DNA of 64,000 bases from Streptomyces sp. ICC1 (GTDB lineage Bacteria > Actinomycetota > Actinomycetes > Streptomycetales > Streptomycetaceae). Location: contig NZ_CP030287.1 in NCBI RefSeq assembly GCF_003287935.1, forward strand, positions 4,678,267 through 4,742,266. The letters run 5' to 3'. This document shows, one piece after another, positions 43,809-52,248 of this stretch (the first letter of the stretch is position 1; every line of letters begins with the position of its first letter). The position numbers and the translations under genes are program-made. Under the pieces are notes generated by a model that was not told where the DNA came from, did no database searches, and saw nothing but the letters and a program-made list of their open reading frames with translations.

Positions 43809-46800
43809 TTAGTCCGTGGAGCGGCGGGCCAGGCCGAGGGCGTAGTCCGGCCACCAGGTGCCGGACCGCGGGCCGCCGCGGCACGGGCCGTCGGACTCTC
43901 CGGGCCGCTTGATCCAGAGGTACGCGTCCACGAGCGGGTCGCCCGTCACGTCGGTCGGCGGCGTGCCCAGCGCCCGGCCCGGCGGGTTGCACCAGGACTC
44001 CTGCCGGCTGCCGCGCAGCGGGCCCTCGCCGTTGCGGCTGGTGTCGATGACGAAGTGCTTCCCCTTGGCGGCCTCGGAGATCGCGGCGCCGTACTCCCGG
44101 CCGGCCGCGCTGGGCTGGAAGTTGGAGACGTTGAGGGAGAAGCCGTCGGCGCGCTCCAGCCCGGCCTTGTAGAGGGGGCCGACCAGTTTCCCGGGGTCAG
44201 GGATCCAGTCCGGGTTGCCGGCGTCCAGGTAGACCTTGGTGTTCTTGTTGCGCTTGAGCCGGTCGACGGCCTCGGAGAGCAGTTGGAGGCGCTCGCCGTG
44301 GTGGCCGGCCGGGGTGCAGCCGTCGACCATGTGCGGGACCGCGTCCGGCTCCAGGATGACCAGGGCCTTCGTGTCCGCGATGTTGTCGGCGAAGGCACCG
44401 ATCCAGCGGCGGTAGGCGGTGGCGTCCCGGGCTCCGCCGGCCGAGTGCAGGCCGCAGTCGCGGTACGGGATGTTGTACGCGGTGAGGACGAGGGTGCGGC
44501 CGGCCGCGCGGGCGCTCGCGCGGGCCCGGCGGATCTCGGGGCCGGGATCGTCCCCGGATCCCCACAGGGCCATCGGCCGGTCCGAGATCCGGCGCAGCAC
44601 CTGGGCGTCGCTGTTGCGGCCCTGCGCCTCCCAGGCGGCGACCTGCCGGGCGGCGTCGCTCTGGGGGTCCACCCAGAACGGGGACTCGTCGACGATGCCG
44701 ACGGCCGCGGAGCCGGGATCCGGGCCCCCCGTCCGCCCCGCGGCCGTCGCCGCCGCGAGGGCGAGGACGGGGAAGCGGGGGGCGGGGGGCGGGGCGGGCT
44801 GGGGGGGCTTGGGCATGGGGGGGGCGAGGTGGCGGACGAAGCCCTGCTCGTGGGCGGCGGGGGGGAGCAGCTGGCTGGCGGAGAGCGCGGAGGGGAGCTC
44901 GACGGCGAGGACGGCGGCCCTGGCGCGGCGGAGCTCGCCCTCCAGGGCGTCGAGGTCGCGGTCCCAGGAGGCGATGGCGCGGGCGTCCTCCGGGGTGAGG
45001 CCGGCCGGCGCGGCGGGGCGCGGCTCCGCCGGGGCCTCGTCCCGGGCCTGCGGCCACAGGTCCTGCCCGGCGGGCGCCGGGGCCCGCGGCCAGAGGTCGC
45101 CGGCGCCGTCGTCGGCGGGAGCGGCCTCGGGCCGGAGGTCGTCGTCGGCGGGGCCGGGGTCCGGCCAGGCGGGCTCCTCCTCGTACGCCGGGTCCTCGCA
45201 GTCCGGGGGCCAGAGGTAGCCGTCCTCGTCCGGGGACGCGGACGTGTACGGGGACGGGGACGGGGACGCCTGCGTCGACGCCGGCGCCCGTGGGGAGGCG
45301 GCCGCGGCGGTCAGGTGGGATTCGACGAGGGCCGCCGCCGCGCGGCGCAGGGCCAGGGACCCGGGGTCGAGCGGGAGGGGCCAGGAGGTGTCCGGGGTGG
45401 ACTCGGTGGCCAGGGCCGGGTTCTCGGCGCCGGATTCCGGGGTGTCGGCCCAGGCCTCGATCTCGCCGTGGCCGGACACGCAGTGGTCGTACAGCGCGGA
45501 GAGGAAGGCGGAGGGGCCGCGCGGCTTCTTCTGTGTCGGACCCCACCAGTGGCCCGAGGCCAGGAGGAGCGAGCGGGGCCGGGTGAAGGTGACGTAGCCG
45601 AGGCGGAGCTCCTCGACGGCCTTGTGGGACTTGAGGGCGGACTTGAAGGCCTTCATGCCCTGCGAGGTCCACTCCGGGGCGGGCGGCAGGGTCGGCGCGT
45701 CCCCGCGCAGGGCGTACGGGAGGACCTTCGCGTACGAGGTCCAGGCCTCCGGGGCCTTCTCCTTGGGGAAGGAGCCCGCGCACAGGTCGGGGACCACCAC
45801 CACGTCCCACTCCAGGCCCTTGGACTTGTGGGCCGTGAGCACCTTGACCGTGTTCTCCCCGCCGGGCAGCGCGTGGTCCAGGCCCTTCTCGTACTGGGCG
45901 GCCGTGCGCAGGAAGGCCAGGAAGGCCAGGAGGGAGGCCTCGCCGTCGAGGGAGGCGAAGCCGGCCGCCACGTCCATGAAGCTCGACAGGGTCTCCCGGC
46001 GGCGGGCCGCCAGCGCGTGCGGGGACGCGGCCAGTTCCACATCGAGGCCGGTCGCCGACAGCACCCGGTGCAGTACGTCCATCAGCGGGTCCGCGAGTGA
46101 GCGCCGCAGGTCCCGCAGCTCCTGCGCGAGGTGGGCGAACCGGACCCGGGCGGCGGCGGAGAAGGGGAGCTCGTCGGGGCCGGAGCCCGAACCGGAGCCC
46201 GGGCCCGAACCGGAACCGGATCCGGAGCCGTCGAGGAACGTTTCGAGCGCATCGGCCAGTGACACGATCTCCGCCGGGTCCACGCCCTCCACGGCCGCCG
46301 CCAGGCGGTCGTCGGCGTCGCCCTCGCCGCCCGGCCCGCGGGCGATCAGCGTGCGCGCCCGGCGGCCCAGCAGTGCCAGGTCCCGCGCGCCGATCCGCCA
46401 GCGCGGCCCGATGAGCAGCCGGACCAGGGAGGCGTTGGCGCCCGGGTCCTGGAGGACCTCGCAGACGGCGACGAGGTCCGCGACCTCCGGGAGGTGGAGG
46501 AGCCCGGCGAGCCCGACCACCTCGACGGGGACGTCCCGCTCGACCAGGACCGCCTGGATGCGCGCGAAGTCCCCGGCCGAGCGGCACAGGACGGCGATCT
46601 CGCGCGGCTCCGTACCCGTGCGGACCAGGTGGGCGACGGAGTCGCCGAGCCAGTCGAGCTCCTGCGCGTGGGTCTCCAGCAGGGCGCAGCGCACCGTGCC
46701 GTCGTACTCGGCGCCCGGCGCGGGGCGCAGGGCCTCGACGCCCTCGTGCATCGCGCGGAGCGGGGCGGCCAGCTCGTTGGCCAGCTCGAGCAGGCGGCCG

Positions 46801-47855
46801 CCGCTGCGCCGGTTCTCGCTGAGGGAGAAGCGGGTGGCGGGGCTGCCGTCGGCGTGCGGGAAGTGCTCCGGGAAGTCGTCGAGGTTGGCCACGGAGGCGC
46901 CGCGCCAGCCGTAGATGGCCTGGCAGGGGTCGCCGACGGCGGTCACCGCGTGCCCGGTGCCCGCGCCGAACAGCCCGGACAGCAGCAGTCGCTGCGCGAC
47001 GGAGGTGTCCTGGTACTCATCGAGCAGCACCACGCGGAACTCCTCGCGCAGCAGCGCCCCGACCTCGGGCCGGGTGGTGGCGAGCTGTGCGGAGAGGGCT
47101 ATCTGGTCGCTGAAGTCGAGGAGGTCGCGGGATCGTTTGGCGGTGCGGTAGCGCTCGGTCAGTTCCAGCAGTTCGAGCCGGCCGCGCACGGCCTCGGGCA
47201 CCTTGCGCAGGTCCTCGTTGCTCAGCTTGGTGCCGGCGAGGACGGAGAGCAGCTCCGTGTCGTACGCGCGCAGCCGCTCCGGCGGTACGAGGTGCTCGGA
47301 GAGCTCCCCGTCGAGCGCGAGCAGGTCGCTGACCAGGTCGGGAAGGGATTTGGTGAGCGCCGGATACGGTCCGGGGGCCTCGCGGAGCACCCGGGCGGCG
47401 AGCTGGAAGCGGGTGGCGTCGGCGAGGAGCCGGGCGCTGGGCTCCAGCCCGATGCGCAGGCCGTGGTCCTTCAGGAGCTGTCCGGCGAAGGCGTGGTACG
47501 TCGAGATGCGGGGCTCGCCGCCCGCCGAGTCGGCCTCGGCCGGGGAGGGGTCCGGATCGCTGATGCCGGCCCGCGCCAGGGCCCCGCGCACGCGCTCGGC
47601 GAGCTCGCCGGCGGCCTTGTTGGTGAAGGTCAGGCCGAGGACCTGCTCGGGCGCGACCGCGCCGGTGCCGACGAGCCACACCACGCGGGCGGCCATGACG
47701 GTGGTCTTGCCGGATCCGGCGCCGGCCACGATGACCTGCGGGGCCGCGGGGGCCGTGACGCACGCCATCTGTTCGGGCGTGAAGGGGATCCCCAGGAGCT
47801 CCTTGAGCTGCTCGGGATCGGTGAGTACCGGAGGGGCGGGCGGACGCGCGGACAC
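43809..47855 (-). CDS. AdnB-like helicase fused in frame to a GH6 glycanase (chimera)
   Basis: One frame of 1348 codons. Residues 1 to about 1020 are a UvrD/AdnB-type helicase: Walker A VIVAGAGSGKTT, TFTNKAAGE, the DEYQDT box, AVGDPCQAIYGWRG and VLTAHKSKGLEWD. The RecB/Fe-S nuclease domain that ends AdnB proteins is missing. From about 1028 the protein is a GH6 endoglucanase with FWVDPQSDAARQVAAWEAQG, LVILEPDAVPHM, KVYLDAGNPDW, SLNVSNF and LWIKRPGESDG, beginning at a signal-peptide-like FPVLALAAATAAG. GH6 next to glxA is normal Streptomyces order. The join (about 44775-44805) lies in a run of g-rich repeats. GTG 47855 lacks a Shine-Dalgarno but has TAGCCT six bases upstream, compatible with leaderless translation. 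Confidence 0.87.
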   Translation of the reverse strand: MSARPPAPPVLTDPEQLKELLGIPFTPEQMACVTAPAAPQVIVAGAGSGKTTVMAARVVWLVGTGAVAPEQVLGLTFTNKAAGELAERVRGALARAGISDPDPSPAEADSAGGEPRISTYHAFAGQLLKDHGLRIGLEPSARLLADATRFQLAARVLREAPGPYPALTKSLPDLVSDLLALDGELSEHLVPPERLRAYDTELLSVLAGTKLSNEDLRKVPEAVRGRLELLELTERYRTAKRSRDLLDFSDQIALSAQLATTRPEVGALLREEFRVVLLDEYQDTSVAQRLLLSGLFGAGTGHAVTAVGDPCQAIYGWRGASVANLDDFPEHFPHADGSPATRFSLSENRRSGGRLLELANELAAPLRAMHEGVEALRPAPGAEYDGTVRCALLETHAQELDWLGDSVAHLVRTGTEPREIAVLCRSAGDFARIQAVLVERDVPVEVVGLAGLLHLPEVADLVAVCEVLQDPGANASLVRLLIGPRWRIGARDLALLGRRARTLIARGPGGEGDADDRLAAAVEGVDPAEIVSLADALETFLDGSGSGSGSGPGSGSGSGPDELPFSAAARVRFAHLAQELRDLRRSLADPLMDVLHRVLSATGLDVELAASPHALAARRRETLSSFMDVAAGFASLDGEASLLAFLAFLRTAAQYEKGLDHALPGGENTVKVLTAHKSKGLEWDVVVVPDLCAGSFPKEKAPEAWTSYAKVLPYALRGDAPTLPPAPEWTSQGMKAFKSALKSHKAVEELRLGYVTFTRPRSLLLASGHWWGPTQKKPRGPSAFLSALYDHCVSGHGEIEAWADTPESGAENPALATESTPDTSWPLPLDPGSLALRRAAAALVESHLTAAAASPRAPASTQASPSPSPYTSASPDEDGYLWPPDCEDPAYEEEPAWPDPGPADDDLRPEAAPADDGAGDLWPRAPAPAGQDLWPQARDEAPAEPRPAAPAGLTPEDARAIASWDRDLDALEGELRRARAAVLAVELPSALSASQLLPPAAHEQGFVRHLAPPMPKPPQPAPPPAPRFPVLALAAATAAGRTGGPDPGSAAVGIVDESPFWVDPQSDAARQVAAWEAQGRNSDAQVLRRISDRPMALWGSGDDPGPEIRRARASARAAGRTLVLTAYNIPYRDCGLHSAGGARDATAYRRWIGAFADNIADTKALVILEPDAVPHMVDGCTPAGHHGERLQLLSEAVDRLKRNKNTKVYLDAGNPDWIPDPGKLVGPLYKAGLERADGFSLNVSNFQPSAAGREYGAAISEAAKGKHFVIDTSRNGEGPLRGSRQESWCNPPGRALGTPPTDVTGDPLVDAYLWIKRPGESDGPCRGGPRSGTWWPDYALGLARRSTD

Positions 47856-47902
47856 GTAAAAAGGCTAGCCGCCCGCACCGACACTCCCCGCCGTCGGCCG
47901 GA

Positions 47903-50900
47903 CTACTCCACCGTCTGGCGGCCTTCGGGACGGGCGCTGCACGCGTTGCGGAAGGAGCAGTGGTCGCAGTGCTTGCCGAGGACGGGGGCGAAGCGCTCCT
48001 CCAGGACCCGGCCGGCGGCGGTGGCGAGGAGGTCGCCGACCCACTCCCCGGAGGAGCCGCCCTCCAGGGCCTGCTGCGCCTGGATCTTGGGGACCGTGTC
48101 GCCGCCCTCGCGCTGGGCGGCGCCCTGGCGCAGCTGCACGAGCTCGGCGCCGCCCGGTTCGGGGCGCAGTCCCTCGAAGACCTCGTCGACGGCGCCCTCG
48201 CGCACGGCGAGCTGGTAGACGGCGAGCTGCGGGTGGCGGTCGACCTCCTTGGCCGTCGGCGCGGACTTGCCGGTCTTGAAGTCGACGACGTACGCGCGGC
48301 CCTGCGGGTCCGCCTCGACGCGGTCCATGGAGCCCCGGACGCGGACGGCGTACTCGCCCGCTTCGAGCGTGACGTCGAAGTCGTGCTCCGTGGCCACGGT
48401 CGCCCGGCCCCCGCGGTCGGTGGTGTGCCAGCGCAGGAAGCGCTCCAGGGCGGCGCGGGCGTTGTCCTTCTCCTGGCGCGATTTCCAGGGGGCGTCGAAG
48501 GCGAGCGAGTCCCAGACGGTGTCGAGGCGTTCCATCAGGACGGCGAGGTCGGCGGGGGTACGGCCGGAGGCGACCTCGTCGGCGAGGACGTGGACGACGT
48601 TGCCGAAGCCCTGGGCGGCGGTGGAGGGGGCGTCGGCCTTGACCTCGCGGCCCAGGAACCACTGGAGGGAGCAGGTGTTGGCGAGCTGGTCCAGGGCGGA
48701 GCCGGACAGGGCGACGGGGCGGTCCCGGTCGCGGAGCGGGACGCTGCTGCGGGTGGGCTCGTACAGGCCCCACCAGCGCTGCGGGTGCGCGGCGGGGACG
48801 AGCGGGCGGTCCTCGTCGTCGGTGAGCACGGCGAGGCGGGCGAGGCGGCGGGCGGCGGCCTCGCGGAGCGCGGGCGAGGCGGCGGGGTCGACGGTGGTGG
48901 CGCGGAGCTCGGCGACGAGCGCGGGGACCGCCAGGGGGCGGCGGGGGCGTCCGGTGACGTCCTTGACGGGTGTGCCGAGCTCGGTGAGGAAGCGGGAGGG
49001 CTGGTCCCCGTCGTCGGCGGGGGCCTTGACGGCGGTGACGACGAGGCGGTCACGGGCGCGGGTGGCGGCGACGTAGAAGAGGCGGCGCTCCTCGGAGAGG
49101 GGCGCGCCGGGGGTGAGGGGCTCGGCGAGGCCGTCGCGTCCGATGCGGTCGGCTTCGAGGAGGGAGCCGCGGCGGCGCAGGTCCGGCCAGAGCCCTTCCT
49201 GTACGCCGGCGACGACGACGAGGGACCACTCCAGGCCCTTGGAGCGGTGCGCGGTCATGAGGCGGACGGCCTCGCGGCGGGTGGCGCGGGGGGTGAGGGT
49301 GTCGCCCGCGATGTCCTCGGCTTCGAGCTGCTCGAGGAAGTTGAGCGCGCCCGCTCCGCCGGTGCGCTCCTCCGCGCGGGCGGCGGTGTCGAAGAGCGCG
49401 CAGACGGCGTCGAGGTCGCGGTCGGCGTTGCGGCCGCCGGGCCCGCCCCGGCGGGCGCCGCGCTCCAGGCGCTGCGGCCAGGGGGTGCCGTCCCAGAGGG
49501 TCCACAGGACCTCTTCGGCGGTGCCGCCGCCGGCGAGGAGTTCGCGGGCCTTGCGCAGCAGGAGGCCGAGGCGCTGCGCTCCGCGGGCGTAGGAGGGGTC
49601 GTGCGCGACGAGCCGTTCGGGCTCGGCGAGGGCGCGGGCGAGGAGTACGTCGGAGGGGGCGGGGGTCTTGATCCCGGCGGCCCGCTCCTCGTCGCGCAGG
49701 GCGCGGCCGAGGCGGCGCAGGTCGGCGGAGTCCATGCCGCCGAGCGGCGAGGCGAGCAGGACGAGCGCGGCCTCGACCCCGATCCACCCCTCGTCCCGGG
49801 CGTCGGCGTCGGCGGGCGCGTCGGCCGGGTCCGGCGCCCGGTCGGCGTCGGCGGGCCCGGCGGCTTCCGCGCCCTCGGCGGCGTCGCCCGCCCCGGCCGC
49901 CTCGGCGGACCCGGCCGGCCCGGCGGACCCGGCCGGCCCGGCGGACCCGGCCGGCTCGGCGGCTTCGGCCCCCTCGGCGGGCTCGGCGGCTTCGGCCGGC
50001 TCGGCGGACCCGGCGACTTCGGCCGGCTCTGCTGGCTCGGCGGACCCGGCGGCTTCGGCCCCCTCGGCGGCTTCGGAGGGCTCGGCGGGTTCGGCCGGCT
50101 CGGCGGGTTCGGAGGGTTCGGCCGGCTCGGCGGGTTCGGAGGGCTCGGCGGGTTCGGAGGGCTTCGCGGCCGGTTCCGGCCCCGGGGCGGTTTCCGCTCC
50201 GGTCAGCGCGAGGATGCGCAGGGCCGTCAGGAGGGGGGCCACGGCGGGTTCGTGGCGCAGCGGGGTGTCCGTGCCGTCCGTCTCGGCCGGGACTCCCGCC
50301 GCGATCAGCGCGCGGCGCATCTGCGGGAGGGTGCGGCCGCCCGCGCGGACCAGGACGGCCATGTCCTGCCACGGCACGCCCTCCTCCAGGTGGGCCCGGC
50401 GCAGGATGTCGGCGATGTTGTCGAGTTCCGCGCCCGCGGTCGGGTAGGTGGACACCTCGACCCGGCCGCCCTCGCGGGTCGACGCGAGCGCGCGGTGGGC
50501 CCGTACCGCCGCCGAGGGCAGGCGCGGCATCGGCATGCGCGCGGTCAGCTGCCGGGTGGCGGCCAGCAGCACGGAGGACGAGCGGCGCGAGACGGTGAGG
50601 GCCCGCACGGCCGCGCCCGGGAAGGAGGTCTCGAAGTCCAGGATGTTGTTGATGTCGGCGCCGCGGAAGGCGTAGATCGACTGGTCCGGGTCGCCGAAGG
50701 CGGTCAGCCGGCCGGCCGGACCGGCCAGCGCGCGCAGCAGCCGCAGCTGCGAGGCGTCCGTGTCCTGGTACTCGTCGACGTAGATCACGTCGTACAGGGA
50801 GGACACCTCGGGCGTGCGCTCGGCCAGCAGCACGGCGCGGTGCAGCAGTTCGGCGTAGTCCAGGGTGCCCTGGAGGTCCAGGACGTCCAGGTACTCGGAG

Positions 50901-51556
50901 AGGAAGGCCGCGGCCGCCTTCCAGTCCGGGCGGCCCAGGCGCGAGGCGAAGTCGGAGAGGGCGGCCGGTCCCAGCCCCAGCTCGCGCGCGCGGGCCAGCA
51001 CCGCGCGGACCTCGTCGGCGAAACCGCGCGTGGTCAGCGCGGCCCGCAGGTCGTCCGGCCAGCGGATGGCGGCGCCGGGGCGGATCCGGCGCTGGCCCTC
51101 CAGCAGGGAGCGGACCATGACGTCCTGCTCCGGACCGGAGAGCAGCCGCAGCGGGTCCGCGAACAGGTCGGTGTCCTGGTGGGCGCGGACCAGTCCGTAG
51201 CAGAAGGAGTGGAAGGTGGTGGCCTGCGGGGCGCGGGCGCCGCCGAGCCGCAGGGCGGTCCGGTCGCGCAGTTCCACCGCGGCCTTGCGGCTGAAGGTGA
51301 GGATCAGGACGCGGGCGGGGTCGGTGCCGGCCTCCACGCGGGCGGCGACGGCCTCGACCAGTGTGGTGGTCTTGCCGGAGCCCGGTCCGGCGAGCACCAG
51401 CAGCGGGCCGCCCGTGTGGTCAACCACCGCGCGCTGTGCTGCGTCCAGCACAGGGGGATCCACCCGCTGCGGCCCGGTGCGCACCAGGCGGTACGCGTCG
51501 GGGGTCCGCATGCGCCGCCGCTCGGAGCGGTGGCCGTCGGAGGAAGAGGTGTTCAC
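47903..51556 (-). CDS. AdnA-like helicase-nuclease
   Basis: A 1217-residue UvrD-type motor with a C-terminal RecB-family nuclease, the AdnA-like partner in actinobacterial double-strand-break resection. It has Walker A LVLAGPGSGKTT, DEYQDTDASQ, FGDPDQSIYAFRG, LMTAHRSKGLEW and ATRARDRL. The nuclease VVDFKTGK motif and the cysteines NTCSL plus CDHCSFRNAC indicate a 4Fe-4S-stapled nuclease. A roughly 130-residue alanine/glutamate/proline/serine repeat (DNA 49858-50170) interrupts the region before helicase motif V. GTG 51556 (AGGA upstream) is preferred; ATG 51511 is possible. The stop is 47 bases before the AdnB-like start. Confidence 0.9.
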   Translation of the reverse strand: MNTSSSDGHRSERRRMRTPDAYRLVRTGPQRVDPPVLDAAQRAVVDHTGGPLLVLAGPGSGKTTTLVEAVAARVEAGTDPARVLILTFSRKAAVELRDRTALRLGGARAPQATTFHSFCYGLVRAHQDTDLFADPLRLLSGPEQDVMVRSLLEGQRRIRPGAAIRWPDDLRAALTTRGFADEVRAVLARARELGLGPAALSDFASRLGRPDWKAAAAFLSEYLDVLDLQGTLDYAELLHRAVLLAERTPEVSSLYDVIYVDEYQDTDASQLRLLRALAGPAGRLTAFGDPDQSIYAFRGADINNILDFETSFPGAAVRALTVSRRSSSVLLAATRQLTARMPMPRLPSAAVRAHRALASTREGGRVEVSTYPTAGAELDNIADILRRAHLEEGVPWQDMAVLVRAGGRTLPQMRRALIAAGVPAETDGTDTPLRHEPAVAPLLTALRILALTGAETAPGPEPAAKPSEPAEPSEPAEPAEPSEPAEPAEPAEPSEAAEGAEAAGSAEPAEPAEVAGSAEPAEAAEPAEGAEAAEPAGSAGPAGSAGPAGSAEAAGAGDAAEGAEAAGPADADRAPDPADAPADADARDEGWIGVEAALVLLASPLGGMDSADLRRLGRALRDEERAAGIKTPAPSDVLLARALAEPERLVAHDPSYARGAQRLGLLLRKARELLAGGGTAEEVLWTLWDGTPWPQRLERGARRGGPGGRNADRDLDAVCALFDTAARAEERTGGAGALNFLEQLEAEDIAGDTLTPRATRREAVRLMTAHRSKGLEWSLVVVAGVQEGLWPDLRRRGSLLEADRIGRDGLAEPLTPGAPLSEERRLFYVAATRARDRLVVTAVKAPADDGDQPSRFLTELGTPVKDVTGRPRRPLAVPALVAELRATTVDPAASPALREAAARRLARLAVLTDDEDRPLVPAAHPQRWWGLYEPTRSSVPLRDRDRPVALSGSALDQLANTCSLQWFLGREVKADAPSTAAQGFGNVVHVLADEVASGRTPADLAVLMERLDTVWDSLAFDAPWKSRQEKDNARAALERFLRWHTTDRGGRATVATEHDFDVTLEAGEYAVRVRGSMDRVEADPQGRAYVVDFKTGKSAPTAKEVDRHPQLAVYQLAVREGAVDEVFEGLRPEPGGAELVQLRQGAAQREGGDTVPKIQAQQALEGGSSGEWVGDLLATAAGRVLEERFAPVLGKHCDHCSFRNACSARPEGRQTVE
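49858..50170 (-). repeat. Degenerate 9-12-bp repeats coding an EPA/EPS linker in the AdnA-like gene
   Basis: Tandem ggcggacccggcc/ggcttcggcc/ggctcggcggg units encode PAEPSEPAEPAE-type and GSAGPAGSAG-type runs. The reading frame stays open throughout. It is an expanded low-complexity linker that probably varies between strains. Confidence 0.85.
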
Positions 51557-51733
51557 GTGGGGTGCCGGTCCTGGTGGGTCTGCGGGCGTCGCGGTGGTGC
51601 CGGCCGGAGCCGAAGAGGCAACGCTACGGCAACCCGCGCGCCCCGCGCAGTGCCATCCGGTCCCACGCATCCCTCGTACGGGGCTTCGGACGTCCCTTCG
51701 ACCGCCCGTTCGGGCCGCACATGGCCGAAGCTG

Positions 51734-52081
51734 TCAGATGTGACCTTCGTCCCGCGCTGCGTCCCCGCCGTGCCCGTCCCAGCGCGCCCGCCGCATGTCG
51801 AGGCGCGGTTCGCCGTCACCGGTCAGGCGCAGCGCGGTGGCCTCGGCGCGGTAGTGCTCCAGCGCGCGCGCCTCACTGCCGGGCAGCGGGCGGCCGTCCG
51901 CCCGCACCACGCGCCACCAGGGCACGGCTCCCCCGTACAGCGCCATCACGCGGCCGACCTGGCGGGGGCCTCCCTCGCCGAGCCACTCGGCGATGTCGCC
52001 GTACGTCATCACCCGGCCGGGCGGAATCCGCTCGGCCGCCTCCAGCACCCGCTCCGCGTACGCGGGCAGCTCTTCGCTCAT
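51734..52081 (-). CDS. Alkyltransferase-like protein (MGMT fold without reactive cysteine)
   Basis: A 115-residue protein of the ATL family, which binds O6-alkylguanine and flags it for nucleotide excision repair rather than removing the alkyl group. It has MTYGDIAEWLGEGGPRQVGRVM, the DNA-binding helix region. The MGMT active-site PCHR is replaced by P54-W55-W56-R57, so alkyl transfer is impossible. ATG 52081 has only a weak upstream signal; ATG 52090 is an alternative. It lies next to the adnAB-like genes, giving a small DNA-repair neighbourhood. Confidence 0.88.
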   Translation of the reverse strand: MSEELPAYAERVLEAAERIPPGRVMTYGDIAEWLGEGGPRQVGRVMALYGGAVPWWRVVRADGRPLPGSEARALEHYRAEATALRLTGDGEPRLDMRRARWDGHGGDAARDEGHI

Positions 52082-52248
52082 TCGGCCCATGGTGCCGCAC
52101 GGGACGGGCACGGGTGTGGAAGCCCGGGTTCCGTACCGGCTCGCACCCTGATGCCCCGGTCGGCCGCCGGTCCGTGCCACCATCTTCCGGGCGGTGACGC
52201 GTGATACGTGATCAAAAAGAGACGGCAGTGACGGGAAGGGAGCAGGGT

